Notes under the pieces: model-generated
Seen by the model: only the letters and a program-made list of their open reading frames with translations
What the model was told of the DNA's origin: nothing
The model's database searches: none
Shown: piece after piece, positions 43,015 through 51,937 of the stretch
Position numbering within the stretch: position 1 is the stretch's first letter
Layout of the letters: each line of letters starts with the position of its first letter
Made by a program: the position numbers and the translations under genes
NCBI RefSeq assembly: GCF_017676385.1
Contig: NZ_JAFFZN010000016.1
Location: 117,909 to 181,908, forward strand
Reading direction: 5' to 3'
DNA length: 64,000 nucleotides
Source of the DNA: Streptomyces spirodelae
GTDB lineage: Bacteria > Actinomycetota > Actinomycetes > Streptomycetales > Streptomycetaceae

Positions 43015-44238
43015 ATGGAGCGTATGCCCGCAACACTGGACCCGGCCGACCCGGACTTCGCTCGCGACCCCTACCCGTACTACGCTCGACTCCGCACAAA
43101 AGGAGCCGCGACGCGGGTGGCGCTCGCCAACGGAACGCACGCCTGGCTGGTCACCGGTTACGAGACCGCGCGGGCCGTGCTGGCCGATCCGCGGTTCTCC
43201 AACGTCCCCCTCCGGGGAGCGGGGCGCCCGCGTGCCGACTCGCCGGCCCGCCGGGCGCAGGCGTGTCTGGCCCGGCACATGCTCAACCAGGACGCGCCCG
43301 ACCACCGACGGCTGCGCCGCCTGGTCACCCGGGCCTTCACCCCGCGCCGCGTCGACGCGCTGCGCCCGCGTATCGAGGAGCTGGCGGACGGGCTGGTGGC
43401 CGATGTCACCCGGCAGCTGGCGGACGGCAAGACCGCCGACCTGGTGGACGCGTTCGCCTTCCCGCTGCCGGTGCTGGTGATCGCCGACGTGCTGGGCGTA
43501 CCGGAGGCCGACCGCACCCAGCTGCGTGAGTGGACCTACCGGGTGGGCTCCCCCGCCGACGCGCTGCCCCCCGGCGCCGTCGAGGAGGCGTGGCGGGAGC
43601 TGTACGCGTACTTCACGGAGCTGATCGCCGCCAAGCGGCGCCGCCCCGGCGACGATCTGTTCAGCGCCCTGGTGCCCGGTCTCGACGAGGGCGAACTGGT
43701 CGCCATGGCGTTCCTGCTGCTGTTCGCCGGATACGAGACGACGATGAACCTGCTCGCCTCCGCGACGCTGCTGCTGCTCACCCACCCCGACCAGCGGGCC
43801 GCCGCCCGGGACGGCGGCCCGCGGTACTGGGCGGCCGTGACGGAGGAGACGCTCCGCTTCGACAGCCCGCTGGAGGGGGCGACATGGCGGCGCACCACGC
43901 AACAGGTGGAGCTGGCCGGGGCAGTGCTGCCGGAGCAGGCGGCGGTCCTGGTCGTGTTGGCCGCCGCCAACCGCGACCCGGAGCACTTCCCCGAGCCCGA
44001 CAGCTTCCGGCCCGCCCGCTATCTGGCGGAGGGCCGGCGCCCCGCCCCGCATCTGGGCTTCGGCCACGGGCCGCACATCTGCCCCGGGGCGCGGCTGGCC
44101 CGACTGGAGGCGGCCGTCGCCCTCCCCCGCCTGTTCGCCGCGCTGCCCGATGAGGTGGGCCTCGCAGCCCCCGCGGACTCCCTCCCTTACCGCCCCGGCC
44201 TCCTGGTCCGCGGCCCGCGCCACCTGCCGGTCCGCTGA
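43015..44238 (+). CDS. Cytochrome P450
   Basis: A 407-residue bacterial class I P450. I-helix LFAGYETTMNLL (oxygen activation), ExxR in TEETLRF, and the heme loop FGHGPHICPGARLAR with Cys356 as the axial ligand. No signal or membrane anchor. Two starts are possible (43015 and 43024); neither has a strong ribosome-binding site. No ferredoxin gene lies next to it, so the electron donor is elsewhere; substrate cannot be predicted. Confidence 0.93.
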   Translation: MERMPATLDPADPDFARDPYPYYARLRTKGAATRVALANGTHAWLVTGYETARAVLADPRFSNVPLRGAGRPRADSPARRAQACLARHMLNQDAPDHRRLRRLVTRAFTPRRVDALRPRIEELADGLVADVTRQLADGKTADLVDAFAFPLPVLVIADVLGVPEADRTQLREWTYRVGSPADALPPGAVEEAWRELYAYFTELIAAKRRRPGDDLFSALVPGLDEGELVAMAFLLLFAGYETTMNLLASATLLLLTHPDQRAAARDGGPRYWAAVTEETLRFDSPLEGATWRRTTQQVELAGAVLPEQAAVLVVLAAANRDPEHFPEPDSFRPARYLAEGRRPAPHLGFGHGPHICPGARLARLEAAVALPRLFAALPDEVGLAAPADSLPYRPGLLVRGPRHLPVR

Positions 44239-44300
44239 GGGTTGCCCTCGCGTGGGTGCGCCCCGTCAGGGGCAGCCCCTCACCGGAACGAGCGGGGCGG

Positions 44301-45002
44301 TCAGCTCCGGCGGCGGCGCCGCACCAGCAGCGTGCCACCGGCACCCAGCAGCAGCGCTGCGGCCGCAGAGACGACGGCCACCGAGGTGCCCGTCTCAGCG
44401 AGATCACCCTCGCCACCGTTCGGCGACGGAGCCGGGGACGGGTCCTGGCCCGAGCCGGCAGGGGTGGAGGCCGAGGGCGAGGCCGAAGTCGAAGCCGCGG
44501 GCTTCGAAGGCTCCGCGGAGGGCTTCTCACTGGGCCCGTCGCTCGGCGAACCACTCGGCGAACCACTCGGGTCGCCGCCCGGCTCCTTGTCACCCTCACA
44601 ATCGGCCCAGAAGACCTTGTGCTTGGCGCGGCCGTGTTCGCCGTCGAAGTTCCAGATCAGCTTGTAGTGGCCGTCCGGCAGGGTCAGATCCGCGCTGCGG
44701 CCGTGGCCTTCGCCGTCGAGAGCCAGGGAGTCGCTCTTGGCCACGGTGCCCTTCGTTCCGGTGGGCGGCATCTCGACGATCCGCCAGTCCACCTGCTGCC
44801 GGCCGTCGAAGCCGAACGCGTCGAGGTAGAAGGTGCAGACATGGGGCTGGTTCTTGCGGAGCATCTCGCCGGTCTTGGCGTCGTGGATCTTCACGGTGCC
44901 GTTGTCACCGGGCGGGGTGGCCTGCGCCACCGGAGCAACGAGCAGCGAGACCGCCACCCCCGCCACCACCGTGCAAGCCGAAGAGAAGGTGCGCATGGGC
45001 AT
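44301..45002 (-). CDS. LAETG sortase-anchored surface protein
   Basis: A 233-residue exported protein: signal peptide (about 1-29), a globular part (about 30-130; HVCTFYLDAFGFDG, WRIVEMPPTGTKG, KLIWNFDGEHG), a Ser/Pro/Glu/Ala linker (about 135-195), the sorting motif LAETG (201-205), a hydrophobic helix and an RRRRRS tail. LAxTG is the class E sortase signal common in Streptomyces, so it should be linked to peptidoglycan. No sortase gene is nearby. The start MPMRTF could begin two codons later. Confidence 0.9.
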   Translation of the reverse strand: MPMRTFSSACTVVAGVAVSLLVAPVAQATPPGDNGTVKIHDAKTGEMLRKNQPHVCTFYLDAFGFDGRQQVDWRIVEMPPTGTKGTVAKSDSLALDGEGHGRSADLTLPDGHYKLIWNFDGEHGRAKHKVFWADCEGDKEPGGDPSGSPSGSPSDGPSEKPSAEPSKPAASTSASPSASTPAGSGQDPSPAPSPNGGEGDLAETGTSVAVVSAAAALLLGAGGTLLVRRRRRS

Positions 45003-45140
45003 ACCAACTTCTTGAGAGATCCGAGCGGGGGGGTGGGCCGCTCAGCGTTGCCTGGTATCCGATCCCGGTCAAGCCGGATATGGGACCAGCAGTCCGATTT
45101 CCTACTGAAACGCACCTTTGATGACGCATAACAATCCGGC

Positions 45141-45923
45141 CTAGCGGCGACGGACGGCCTCCGCCACATCCGCCGCCTCCTCCGTCTCCACCGCCTCCGC
45201 GGCCTCCTCCGGGCTCGTCACCACCCGGACCCCTGCCGGGACCGGCGGACGGCGTACGACCACGACGGGCAGCCCCGCCTCCCGCGCCGCCACCAGCTTG
45301 GGCGCGGTGGCCTCGCCACCGCTGTCCTTCGTGACCAGCACGTCGATACGGTGACCGCGCAGCAGCGCGCGTTCGCCCTCCAGCGTGAACGGCCCCCGGT
45401 CCAGGAGGAGCTCCATACGCGCTGGGGTCGGTCTGCCGGGCTCCGGCGGGTCGACGGAGCGGGCCAGGAACCACAGGTCGTCGCTCCCAGGACCGGCGAA
45501 GGTGCTCAGCCCCAGCCGCCCCGTCGTCAGAAAGACGCGCCGCCCCAGCCGGGGCAGCAGGCGCGCGGCCTCGCCCAGCGAATCCGCGATGTGCCAATTG
45601 TCGCCCGCACTCGGCACCCACCCGGGACGGCGGAGAGCGAGCAGGGGAACATGGGCACTGGCCGCGGCCTCCGCGGCGTGGAAACTGATCGTCTCGGCGA
45701 AGGGATGGGTGGCGTCGATGAGTACGTCCACACGGTGTGCACGGAGCCACTCCGTCAGCCCCTGGACGCCTCCGAAGCCGCCGATCCGCACCTCGCCCGC
45801 GGGCAGCCGGGGACTGGCGACCCGCCCGGCCAGCGAGCTGGTGACCCGCACGGCGGGGTCGGCGTACAGCAGCTCCGCCAGGCGGCGGCCTTCCGTCGTA
45901 CCGCCGAGAATCAGCACGTGCAC
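45141..45923 (-). CDS. cobK: Precorrin-6A reductase CobK
   Basis: A 260-residue enzyme that reduces precorrin-6A with NADPH. It starts with the Rossmann motif ILGGTTEGRRLAELL (residues 4-18), has VDVLIDATHPFAETIS near 70 and ends with DVLVTKDSGGEATAPKLVAAR, typical of CobK. GTG 45923 gives the family start. It is divergent from cbiD with 30 bases between, so the two promoters overlap. Confidence 0.93.
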   Translation of the reverse strand: MHVLILGGTTEGRRLAELLYADPAVRVTSSLAGRVASPRLPAGEVRIGGFGGVQGLTEWLRAHRVDVLIDATHPFAETISFHAAEAAASAHVPLLALRRPGWVPSAGDNWHIADSLGEAARLLPRLGRRVFLTTGRLGLSTFAGPGSDDLWFLARSVDPPEPGRPTPARMELLLDRGPFTLEGERALLRGHRIDVLVTKDSGGEATAPKLVAAREAGLPVVVVRRPPVPAGVRVVTSPEEAAEAVETEEAADVAEAVRRR

Positions 45924-45940
45924 AGCATTCGGTTCCCTTC

Positions 45941-45966
45941 ATGAGTGACGCGTATGAGTGACGCGG
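45941..45966 (+). repeat. 13-bp duplication covering the cbiD start
   Basis: ATGAGTGACGCGT (45941-45953) is followed at once by ATGAGTGACGCGG (45954-45966). The second copy starts cbiD. The first copy opens a six-codon frame, MSDAYE, whose stop (45959-45961) overlaps the cbiD start. Confidence 0.85.
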
Positions 45967-47087
45967 CGGGAGGCGGCGGAGCCCAGGGCGGGCGCGACGC
46001 CCAACTCAAGCACACCGGGCTGCGGCCCGGCTGGACGACCGGCGCCTGTGCGACGGCGGCGACGACCGCCGCCTACACCGCGCTGCTGACCGGCGACTTC
46101 CCCGATCCGGTGACGATCACCCTGCCCAAGGGACAGACCCCCGCCTTCGCCCTCGCCTACGAGGAGTCGCGGCCCGGGTACGCCACCGCCGCCGTGGTCA
46201 AGGACGCCGGTGACGACCCCGATGTCACGCACGGCGCCCTCGTACGCGCCACCGTGCGCCCCCTCGCGCCGGGCGCGGGCGTCGTCTTCCGCGCCGGACC
46301 CGGCGTGGGCACCGTCACCCGCCCCGGACTCCCCCTCGACGTGGGTGAGCCCGCCGTCAACCCCGTACCGCGCCAGATGATGAGCGAGCACATCGCGCGT
46401 GTCGCGGAGCAGTACGGCGGCAGCGGCGATGTGGAGATCACGCTGTCGGTCGACAACGGCGAGGAGATCGCCCGCTCCACCTGGAACCCCCGGCTCGGCA
46501 TCCTCGGCGGGCTGTCCATCCTCGGGACGACCGGGGTCGTCGTCCCCTATTCGTGCTCCGCCTGGATCGACTCGATCCGGCGCGGCGTGGATGTGGCACG
46601 CGCGGCGGGGCGCACCCATGTGGCCGGCTGCACCGGTTCGACCTCGGAGCGGACGGTCGTCGCCGAGTACGGGCTGCCCGAGGACGCGCTGCTGGACATG
46701 GGGGACTTCGCGGGCGCCGTGCTCAAGTACGTACGCCGCCACCCCGTGGAGCGGCTCACCCTGTGCGGGGGCTTCGCCAAGCTGTCGAAGCTGGCGGCCG
46801 GGCACATGGATCTGCACTCGAAGCGCTCGCAGGTGGACAAGGGTTTCCTCGCCGAGCTGGCCGTTGCGGGAGGGGCCGACGGGGAGCTGGCCGCGCGCAT
46901 CCGTGAGGCCAACACGGGGCTGGCGGCCCTGCAATTGTGTACGGCCGCCGATGTGCCGCTCGGCGATCTCGTTGCCGCCGCCGCACGCGACGAAGCCCTC
47001 GCGGTGCTGCGCGGGGCACCCGTCGCCGTTGATGTGCTCTGCATCGATCGCGGGGGCACCATTGTGGGCCGCAGCGCTATCCGCTAG
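45954..47087 (+). CDS. cbiD: Cobalt-precorrin-5B (C1)-methyltransferase CbiD
   Basis: A 377-residue enzyme that methylates C1 with loss of acetaldehyde. Seen: LRPGWTTGACATAATTAAYTALL near 18, PVTITLPKGQTP, GLSILGTTGVVVPYSCSAW near 195, ARAAGRTHVAGCTGSTSE and MDLHSKRSQVDKGFLAEL. CbiD is the branch normally used instead of CobF. ATG 45954 is preferred over the upstream in-frame GTG 45945. Divergent from cobK. Confidence 0.93.
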   Translation: MSDAAGGGGAQGGRDAQLKHTGLRPGWTTGACATAATTAAYTALLTGDFPDPVTITLPKGQTPAFALAYEESRPGYATAAVVKDAGDDPDVTHGALVRATVRPLAPGAGVVFRAGPGVGTVTRPGLPLDVGEPAVNPVPRQMMSEHIARVAEQYGGSGDVEITLSVDNGEEIARSTWNPRLGILGGLSILGTTGVVVPYSCSAWIDSIRRGVDVARAAGRTHVAGCTGSTSERTVVAEYGLPEDALLDMGDFAGAVLKYVRRHPVERLTLCGGFAKLSKLAAGHMDLHSKRSQVDKGFLAELAVAGGADGELAARIREANTGLAALQLCTAADVPLGDLVAAAARDEALAVLRGAPVAVDVLCIDRGGTIVGRSAIR

Positions 47088-47101
47088 GTCCCAGGGGGCT
47101 C

Positions 47102-47851
47102 TCAGCACACGTGCCGCTCGCGCTCCGCCGAGTACAAATGGCTGTCCCGGAAGTGCGAAGCCGCAAGCGTGCGGCCCACCAGGATGACGGCGGTCTTGCT
47201 GATGCCGGCGGTCCGCACCTGCTCCGCGATGTCGGCCAACGTCCCCCGAAGAACAACCTCCTCCGGTCGGCTGGCGAAGGCGACAACCGCCGCCGGGCAG
47301 TCGCCGCCATAGTGCGGGACGAGCTCGGCCACCAACTCATCCACGTACCGCACCGCCAGGTGCAGCACCAGCAGCGCGCCGCTGCGCCCCAGCGTGGCGA
47401 GGTCCTCCCCCTCCGGCATCGGCGTCGCCTGCCGCGCAACGCGCGTCAGCACGACGGTCTGCCCCACAGTCGGCACCGTCAACTCCCGCTTCAGCGCGGC
47501 GGCGGCGGCCGCGAAGGCCGGTACGCCCGGTACCACCTCGTACGGCACGCCCGCCGCGTCCAGCCGCCGCATCTGCTCGGCGACGGCGCTGAAGACGGAC
47601 GGGTCTCCGGAGTGCAGCCGCGCCACGTCCAGCCCCTCGCCGTCCGCACGCACCAGCTCTTCCGTGATGGCGTCCAGATCGAGCTGGGCCGTATCGACCA
47701 GGCGCGCCCCGGGCGGGCACTCGGCGAGCAGTTCGCGGGGCACCAGGCTGCCCGCGTACAGGCACACCTGGCAGGCAGCGAGCGTACGGGCGCCTCGCAC
47801 CGTGATCAGGTCGGCGGCACCGGGCCCGGCACCGATGAAGTAGACCGTCAT
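47102..47851 (-). CDS. cobM: Precorrin-4 C11-methyltransferase CobM
   Basis: A 249-residue SAM methyltransferase of the tetrapyrrole-methylase fold. VYFIGAGPGAADLITVRG at the start, RLHSGDPSVFSAVAEQMRRL in the centre and PVVPGVPAFAAAAAAL-like substrate loop. It adds the methyl group at C11. The start ATG overlaps the stop of cobL (ATGA, 47848-47851), so the two are coupled. It converges with cbiD, with 14 bases between. Confidence 0.95.
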   Translation of the reverse strand: MTVYFIGAGPGAADLITVRGARTLAACQVCLYAGSLVPRELLAECPPGARLVDTAQLDLDAITEELVRADGEGLDVARLHSGDPSVFSAVAEQMRRLDAAGVPYEVVPGVPAFAAAAAALKRELTVPTVGQTVVLTRVARQATPMPEGEDLATLGRSGALLVLHLAVRYVDELVAELVPHYGGDCPAAVVAFASRPEEVVLRGTLADIAEQVRTAGISKTAVILVGRTLAASHFRDSHLYSAERERHVC

Positions 47852-49128
47852 ACGTCCCCTCCCACTTCCGGGCCGGCGCCCTTGCGCACCGCCCATTGCG
47901 TCACCGGCATCGCCTGCCGCCAGCCCGTGAAGCCGCCCACCGGCGCCCCGTGCGCCACCGAGAGCCGCACCAATTCGCCGCCGCAGCGCCGGTACCACTC
48001 GACCAACAGCGCCTCCGACTCCAGGGTGACGGTGTTGGCCACCAGCCGGCCGCCCACCGGCAGCGCCGCCCAGCAGACGTCCAGCAGTCCGGGCGCGGTC
48101 AGGCCGCCGCCGATGAACACGGCGTCGGGCGTGGGCAGTCCGGCGAGTGCATCCGGCGCCCTGCCCGTGACGACGCGGAGCGAGGGCACCCCCAGGCGGT
48201 CCGCGTTGCGGGCGATGCGTGCGGCCCGCCCGGGGTCGCGCTCCACGGTGAGCGCCCGGCAGGCAGGGTGCGTACGCAGCCACTCCACCGCGATCGAACC
48301 GGCGCCGCCGCCCACGTCCCACAGCAGTTCACCGGGCGCGGGCGCCAGCGCGGCGAGCGTGGCGGCGCGTACGTACCGCTTGGTGAGCTGCCCGTCGTGT
48401 TCGTAGGCGGCATCCGGCAGCCCCGGCACGGCGCCGAGCCGCAACCGGTCAGGTGCCGCCGCGCATTCCACCGCGACGATGTTGAGGGGGTCGCCCGGCG
48501 GATGCGCCCAGTCGCCGGCCGTCCCCTCGAAGGAGCGCTCAGCCGCGCCACCGAGCTGTTCCAGCACCCGCATCCTGCTCGGCCCGAAGCCGTGTTCCCG
48601 CAGCAGCGCCGCGACCTCGCCTGCGGTGCCGGGCCCGGCGCTGAGGATCAGCAGCCGCCGCCCGGGGTGCAGCGTGGCAGCGAGCCGGGCGAGCGGCCGG
48701 CCGACGGCGCTGACGACCTCGCACTCCTCCAGCGCCCAGCCCAGCCGGGCGCACGCGTGACTGACCGACGAGGGGTGCGGCAGCACCCGGAGGGAGACGT
48801 GCGGGAGCGCTTCGGTCAGCGTGCGGCCGATGCCGTAGAAGTACGGGTCGCCGCTGGCCAGGACCGCGATCCGGCGCCCGGCGTGCTCGGCGAACAGCCC
48901 GGGGACGGCGGGACGCAGCGGGGAAGGCCAGGCCACCCGCTCCCCCGCGCACTCCAGTGGCGGCAGCAGGTCGAGCTGGCGGCGGCCCCCGATGAGCACC
49001 TCGGCCGCGCGCAGCGCCTCACGCGCCGGCTCGGTGAGGCCGGACCAGCCGTCGGCCCCGACGCCGACGACGGTGACCGGCGCCGCCGCCTGGGACGGGT
49101 CGGCGGCGGAGGGGGACATCACGGACAC
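47848..49128 (-). CDS. cobL: Precorrin-6Y C5,15-methyltransferase (decarboxylating) CobL
   Basis: A 426-residue two-domain enzyme. The N-terminal half (about 18-210) is CobE/CbiE-like (VTVVGVGADGWSGLTEPARE, VLASGDPYFYGIGRTL), and the C-terminal half (about 235-410) is a CbiT-like decarboxylating methyltransferase (LLWDVGGGAGSIAVEWLR, AVFIGGGLTAPGLLD). It methylates C5 and C15 and decarboxylates the C12 acetate. GTG 49128 is followed by ATG options two to three codons later. First gene of the cobL-cobM operon. Confidence 0.94.
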   Translation of the reverse strand: MSVMSPSAADPSQAAAPVTVVGVGADGWSGLTEPAREALRAAEVLIGGRRQLDLLPPLECAGERVAWPSPLRPAVPGLFAEHAGRRIAVLASGDPYFYGIGRTLTEALPHVSLRVLPHPSSVSHACARLGWALEECEVVSAVGRPLARLAATLHPGRRLLILSAGPGTAGEVAALLREHGFGPSRMRVLEQLGGAAERSFEGTAGDWAHPPGDPLNIVAVECAAAPDRLRLGAVPGLPDAAYEHDGQLTKRYVRAATLAALAPAPGELLWDVGGGAGSIAVEWLRTHPACRALTVERDPGRAARIARNADRLGVPSLRVVTGRAPDALAGLPTPDAVFIGGGLTAPGLLDVCWAALPVGGRLVANTVTLESEALLVEWYRRCGGELVRLSVAHGAPVGGFTGWRQAMPVTQWAVRKGAGPEVGGDV

Positions 49129-49223
49129 CTCACGGCACGCGCTGGCTCTCGAACACGGACGCTCGAACTGTACTGTTCACGGCCCCGCGCCCCGACCACC
49201 GGTCCCGGTCCACAATGGGGCGC

Positions 49224-51086
49224 ATGGATCAGAACGCACTGCCCGACCACGCCATGCCCGACTGGGAGAAGCGGTTCCGGGCGCCGCGCGTCTCACTGCC
49301 CGAGTGGGCCGAGGACGCACCCGCCCGGTCGCTGTTCGTATCGAACGCGACGGGCACGTTCGAGCTGTACGCCTGGGACCGTACGACCGGCGAACAGCGA
49401 CAGGTGACCGACCGCCCCAACGGGACGACGGACGGCACCCTGACGCCCGACGGCGAGTGGATCTGGTGGTTCTCCGACACCGACGGCGACGAGTTCGGCA
49501 CCTGGATGCGCCAGCCCTTCGGGGGCGGCCCCGACACGGTCGCCGTCGAGGGCCTGGACCCCGCCTACCCGGCCGGGCTGGCGATCGGCCGGGACGGCAC
49601 CGTCGTCGTCGGCCGCTCCACCGACGAGGACGGCTCCACCATCCACGTACTGCGCCCCGCCTCCGGAGCGCCCAAACCGCCCGTGGAGATCTACCGGCAC
49701 AGCGAGTCGGCCGGTGTGGGCGATCTCTCACACGACAGCACGCTGCTGGTGATCGAACACACCGAGCACGGTGACGCCATGCACTCGGCGCTGCGCGTGG
49801 TGCGGCCCGACGGCTCGACCGTCGCCGAGCTGGACGACAGCGAGGGCGGCACCAAGGACCTGGGCCTGACCGTGCTGGGCTTCGCGCCCGTCGACGGCGA
49901 CCCTCGGCTGCTCGTCGGCCACCAGCGGCGCGGCCGGTGGGAGCCGATGGTCTGGGACCCGGTCGTCGGCACCACCACGGAGCTGGACCTGGAGCTGCCC
50001 GGCGACGTCGCAGCCGAGTGGTATCCGGACGCCTCAGCGCTGCTGATCGCGCACAGCCACCAGGCCCGCGACGAGCTGTTCCGCTACGACCTGGCCGACG
50101 GCAAGCGGACCCGTATCGAGACACCCCCCGGGTCCGTCATGGGCGCCACGGCCCGGCCCGACGGCACGGTGGAGTACCTGTTGTCGTCGGCCGCCGAACC
50201 GCCGCAGGTCCGATCCACCTCCGGCTCGGCCGTGCTCGACCCCCCAGGGATGAAGGCCCCGCGCTCCGTGCCGGTCGAGGACGCCTGGGTCGAGGGGCCC
50301 GGCGGCGCCGTGCACGCGCTGGTGCAGAAGCCGGCCGGGGACGGCCCCTTCCCCACCGTCTTCGAGGTGCACGGCGGCCCCACCCACCACGACAGCGACT
50401 CGTTCGCCGCGCAGCCCGCCGCCTGGGTCGACCACGGCTTCGCCGTCGTACGGGTCAACTACCGGGGGTCCACCGGATACGGCCGCGCCTGGACCGACGC
50501 GCTCAAACACCGCGTCGGCCTGATCGAACTGGAGGACATCGACGCCGTCCGCGCCTGGGCCGTCGACTCCGGCCTCGCCGACCCCGACCGGCTGGTGCTG
50601 GCCGGCGGCTCCTGGGGCGGCTACCTCACCCTCCTCGGCCTGGGCACCCAGCCGGAGGCGTGGGCGCTCGGGCTGGCCGCCGTCCCGGTCGCGGACTACG
50701 TCACCGCCTACCACGACGAGATGGAGGCGCTGAAGTCGATGGACCGCACGCTGCTGGGCGGCACCCCCGAGGAGGTGCCGGAGCGCTTCGCGGCGTCCTC
50801 GCCGTTGACGTACGTCGACAAGGTGCGCGCTCCCGTCTACATCTCAGCCGGCGTCAACGACCCGCGCTGCCCGATCCGGCAGGTGGAGAACTACGTCGAC
50901 AAGCTGGCGGAGCGCGGCCACCCGCACGAGGTGTACCGCTACGACGCGGGCCACGGCTCGCTCGTCGTGGAGGAGCGGATCAAGCAGGTCAGGCTGGAGA
51001 TCGATTTCGCGCTGCGGCACCTTCCGACGACGGACCGGGAGGGCCGGCATCCGCTTCCGGACCGTCCGGCCGGTCCCCGGGGATGA
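49224..51086 (+). CDS. S9 family prolyl oligopeptidase-type peptidase
   Basis: A 620-residue serine peptidase: N-terminal beta-propeller (about 20-360, repeated DGTxxW-like blades) and C-terminal alpha/beta hydrolase (about 370-610). Catalytic triad: Ser463 in GGSWGGY, Asp546 in VNDPRCP and His577 in DAGHGSL. No signal peptide, so it is cytoplasmic and acts on short peptides. ATG 49224 (MDQNAL) or 49215 could be used. Its 3' end overlaps the convergent SURF1 gene by 98 bases. Confidence 0.93.
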   Translation: MDQNALPDHAMPDWEKRFRAPRVSLPEWAEDAPARSLFVSNATGTFELYAWDRTTGEQRQVTDRPNGTTDGTLTPDGEWIWWFSDTDGDEFGTWMRQPFGGGPDTVAVEGLDPAYPAGLAIGRDGTVVVGRSTDEDGSTIHVLRPASGAPKPPVEIYRHSESAGVGDLSHDSTLLVIEHTEHGDAMHSALRVVRPDGSTVAELDDSEGGTKDLGLTVLGFAPVDGDPRLLVGHQRRGRWEPMVWDPVVGTTTELDLELPGDVAAEWYPDASALLIAHSHQARDELFRYDLADGKRTRIETPPGSVMGATARPDGTVEYLLSSAAEPPQVRSTSGSAVLDPPGMKAPRSVPVEDAWVEGPGGAVHALVQKPAGDGPFPTVFEVHGGPTHHDSDSFAAQPAAWVDHGFAVVRVNYRGSTGYGRAWTDALKHRVGLIELEDIDAVRAWAVDSGLADPDRLVLAGGSWGGYLTLLGLGTQPEAWALGLAAVPVADYVTAYHDEMEALKSMDRTLLGGTPEEVPERFAASSPLTYVDKVRAPVYISAGVNDPRCPIRQVENYVDKLAERGHPHEVYRYDAGHGSLVVEERIKQVRLEIDFALRHLPTTDREGRHPLPDRPAGPRG

Positions 51087-51864
51087 GGCCCAGCGCCGCG
51101 TCCTTGGCCATCTCCGCCTCCCGGCGGAAGAAGCGGAACCACATGAAGACGGCGAACCCGGCGAACACGAACCACTGTGCCGTGTAGCCCAGGTTCTGGA
51201 ACGCCTTCATATCGAGGCCGGTGTTGTCGGGCGCGACCGGCGGCACCGGCCTCAGCGGCCGCTCGGTCCGCTGCTCGGTGATCCATGCCTCCTCGACGTC
51301 GTACGGGACGACGTTGACGAGCGTGGCCGCACTGACGTAGCCGAGCTGCCCGTCGGGCAGCCCGCCCGAGGCGCCCTGGCCGGCGTCGCTGTGCGATTCC
51401 GGCGCCTGGAGCACGCCCCGCACCGTGACCTTCCCCTTCGGCGCCGCCGGCACCCGGTCCGGGTCCGGCTCACCCGGCAGCCAACCGCGTACGACGGGAA
51501 GGGCCTTGCCGCCGTTCGTCTGGCCGCCGTTCGTCTGGCCGGTGCGCAACAGGGACAGCACATAGAAACCGCGCTTCCCCTCGACCGTGCGGTCCGGCAC
51601 GAGGAGCGGGTGCGCCGTATCGAACCGGCCCGTCACCTCGGCCGTGCGGCCCACCGTGTCCTGGGTGACCGGCAGCAGCTTCTCCAGCGGGCGCGCCGCG
51701 GCGCGCGCACCGGTGCCCGACTGCTCCTGCTGCTCCTGGTGCCGGTCCACCCGGTCGTCGAAACGGCTGAGCTGCCAGCTGCCCATCAGCACGCAGACCG
51801 GAATCGCCAACACGGCGAAGATGTTGATCGCCCACCATCGCGGGGTCAGCAAAAACCGGTACAC
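50989..51864 (-). CDS. SURF1-family cytochrome oxidase assembly protein
   Basis: A 291-residue protein with two membrane helices (about 8-28 near PRWWAINIFAVLAIPVCVLMG and 230-252 near WFVFAGFAVFMWFRFF) flanking an extracytoplasmic domain with VVRGWLPGEPDPDR and TVRGVLQAPE, which is typical of SURF1/Shy1. These help insert heme into cytochrome c oxidase. The start is GTG 51864 (MYRFLLTPRWW). A 15-base duplication (51508-51537) repeats GQTNG in the periplasmic part. The last 30 residues lie in the overlap with the S9 peptidase and are low in complexity. Confidence 0.9.
   Translation of the reverse strand: MYRFLLTPRWWAINIFAVLAIPVCVLMGSWQLSRFDDRVDRHQEQQEQSGTGARAAARPLEKLLPVTQDTVGRTAEVTGRFDTAHPLLVPDRTVEGKRGFYVLSLLRTGQTNGGQTNGGKALPVVRGWLPGEPDPDRVPAAPKGKVTVRGVLQAPESHSDAGQGASGGLPDGQLGYVSAATLVNVVPYDVEEAWITEQRTERPLRPVPPVAPDNTGLDMKAFQNLGYTAQWFVFAGFAVFMWFRFFRREAEMAKDAALGLIPGDRPDGPEADAGPPGPSSEGAAARNRSPA
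51508..51537. repeat. 15-bp exact duplication inside the SURF1 gene
   Basis: GCCGCCGTTCGTCTG occurs at 51508-51522 and 51523-51537. It repeats five codons (QTNGG) and keeps the frame. Confidence 0.85.
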
Positions 51865-51937
51865 GCCACCACAGTACGACCACGCGGTGCCGCCCCTGGC
51901 AAGGGGCACCCCCTCGCCACCGACGGGCACCCCCTCG

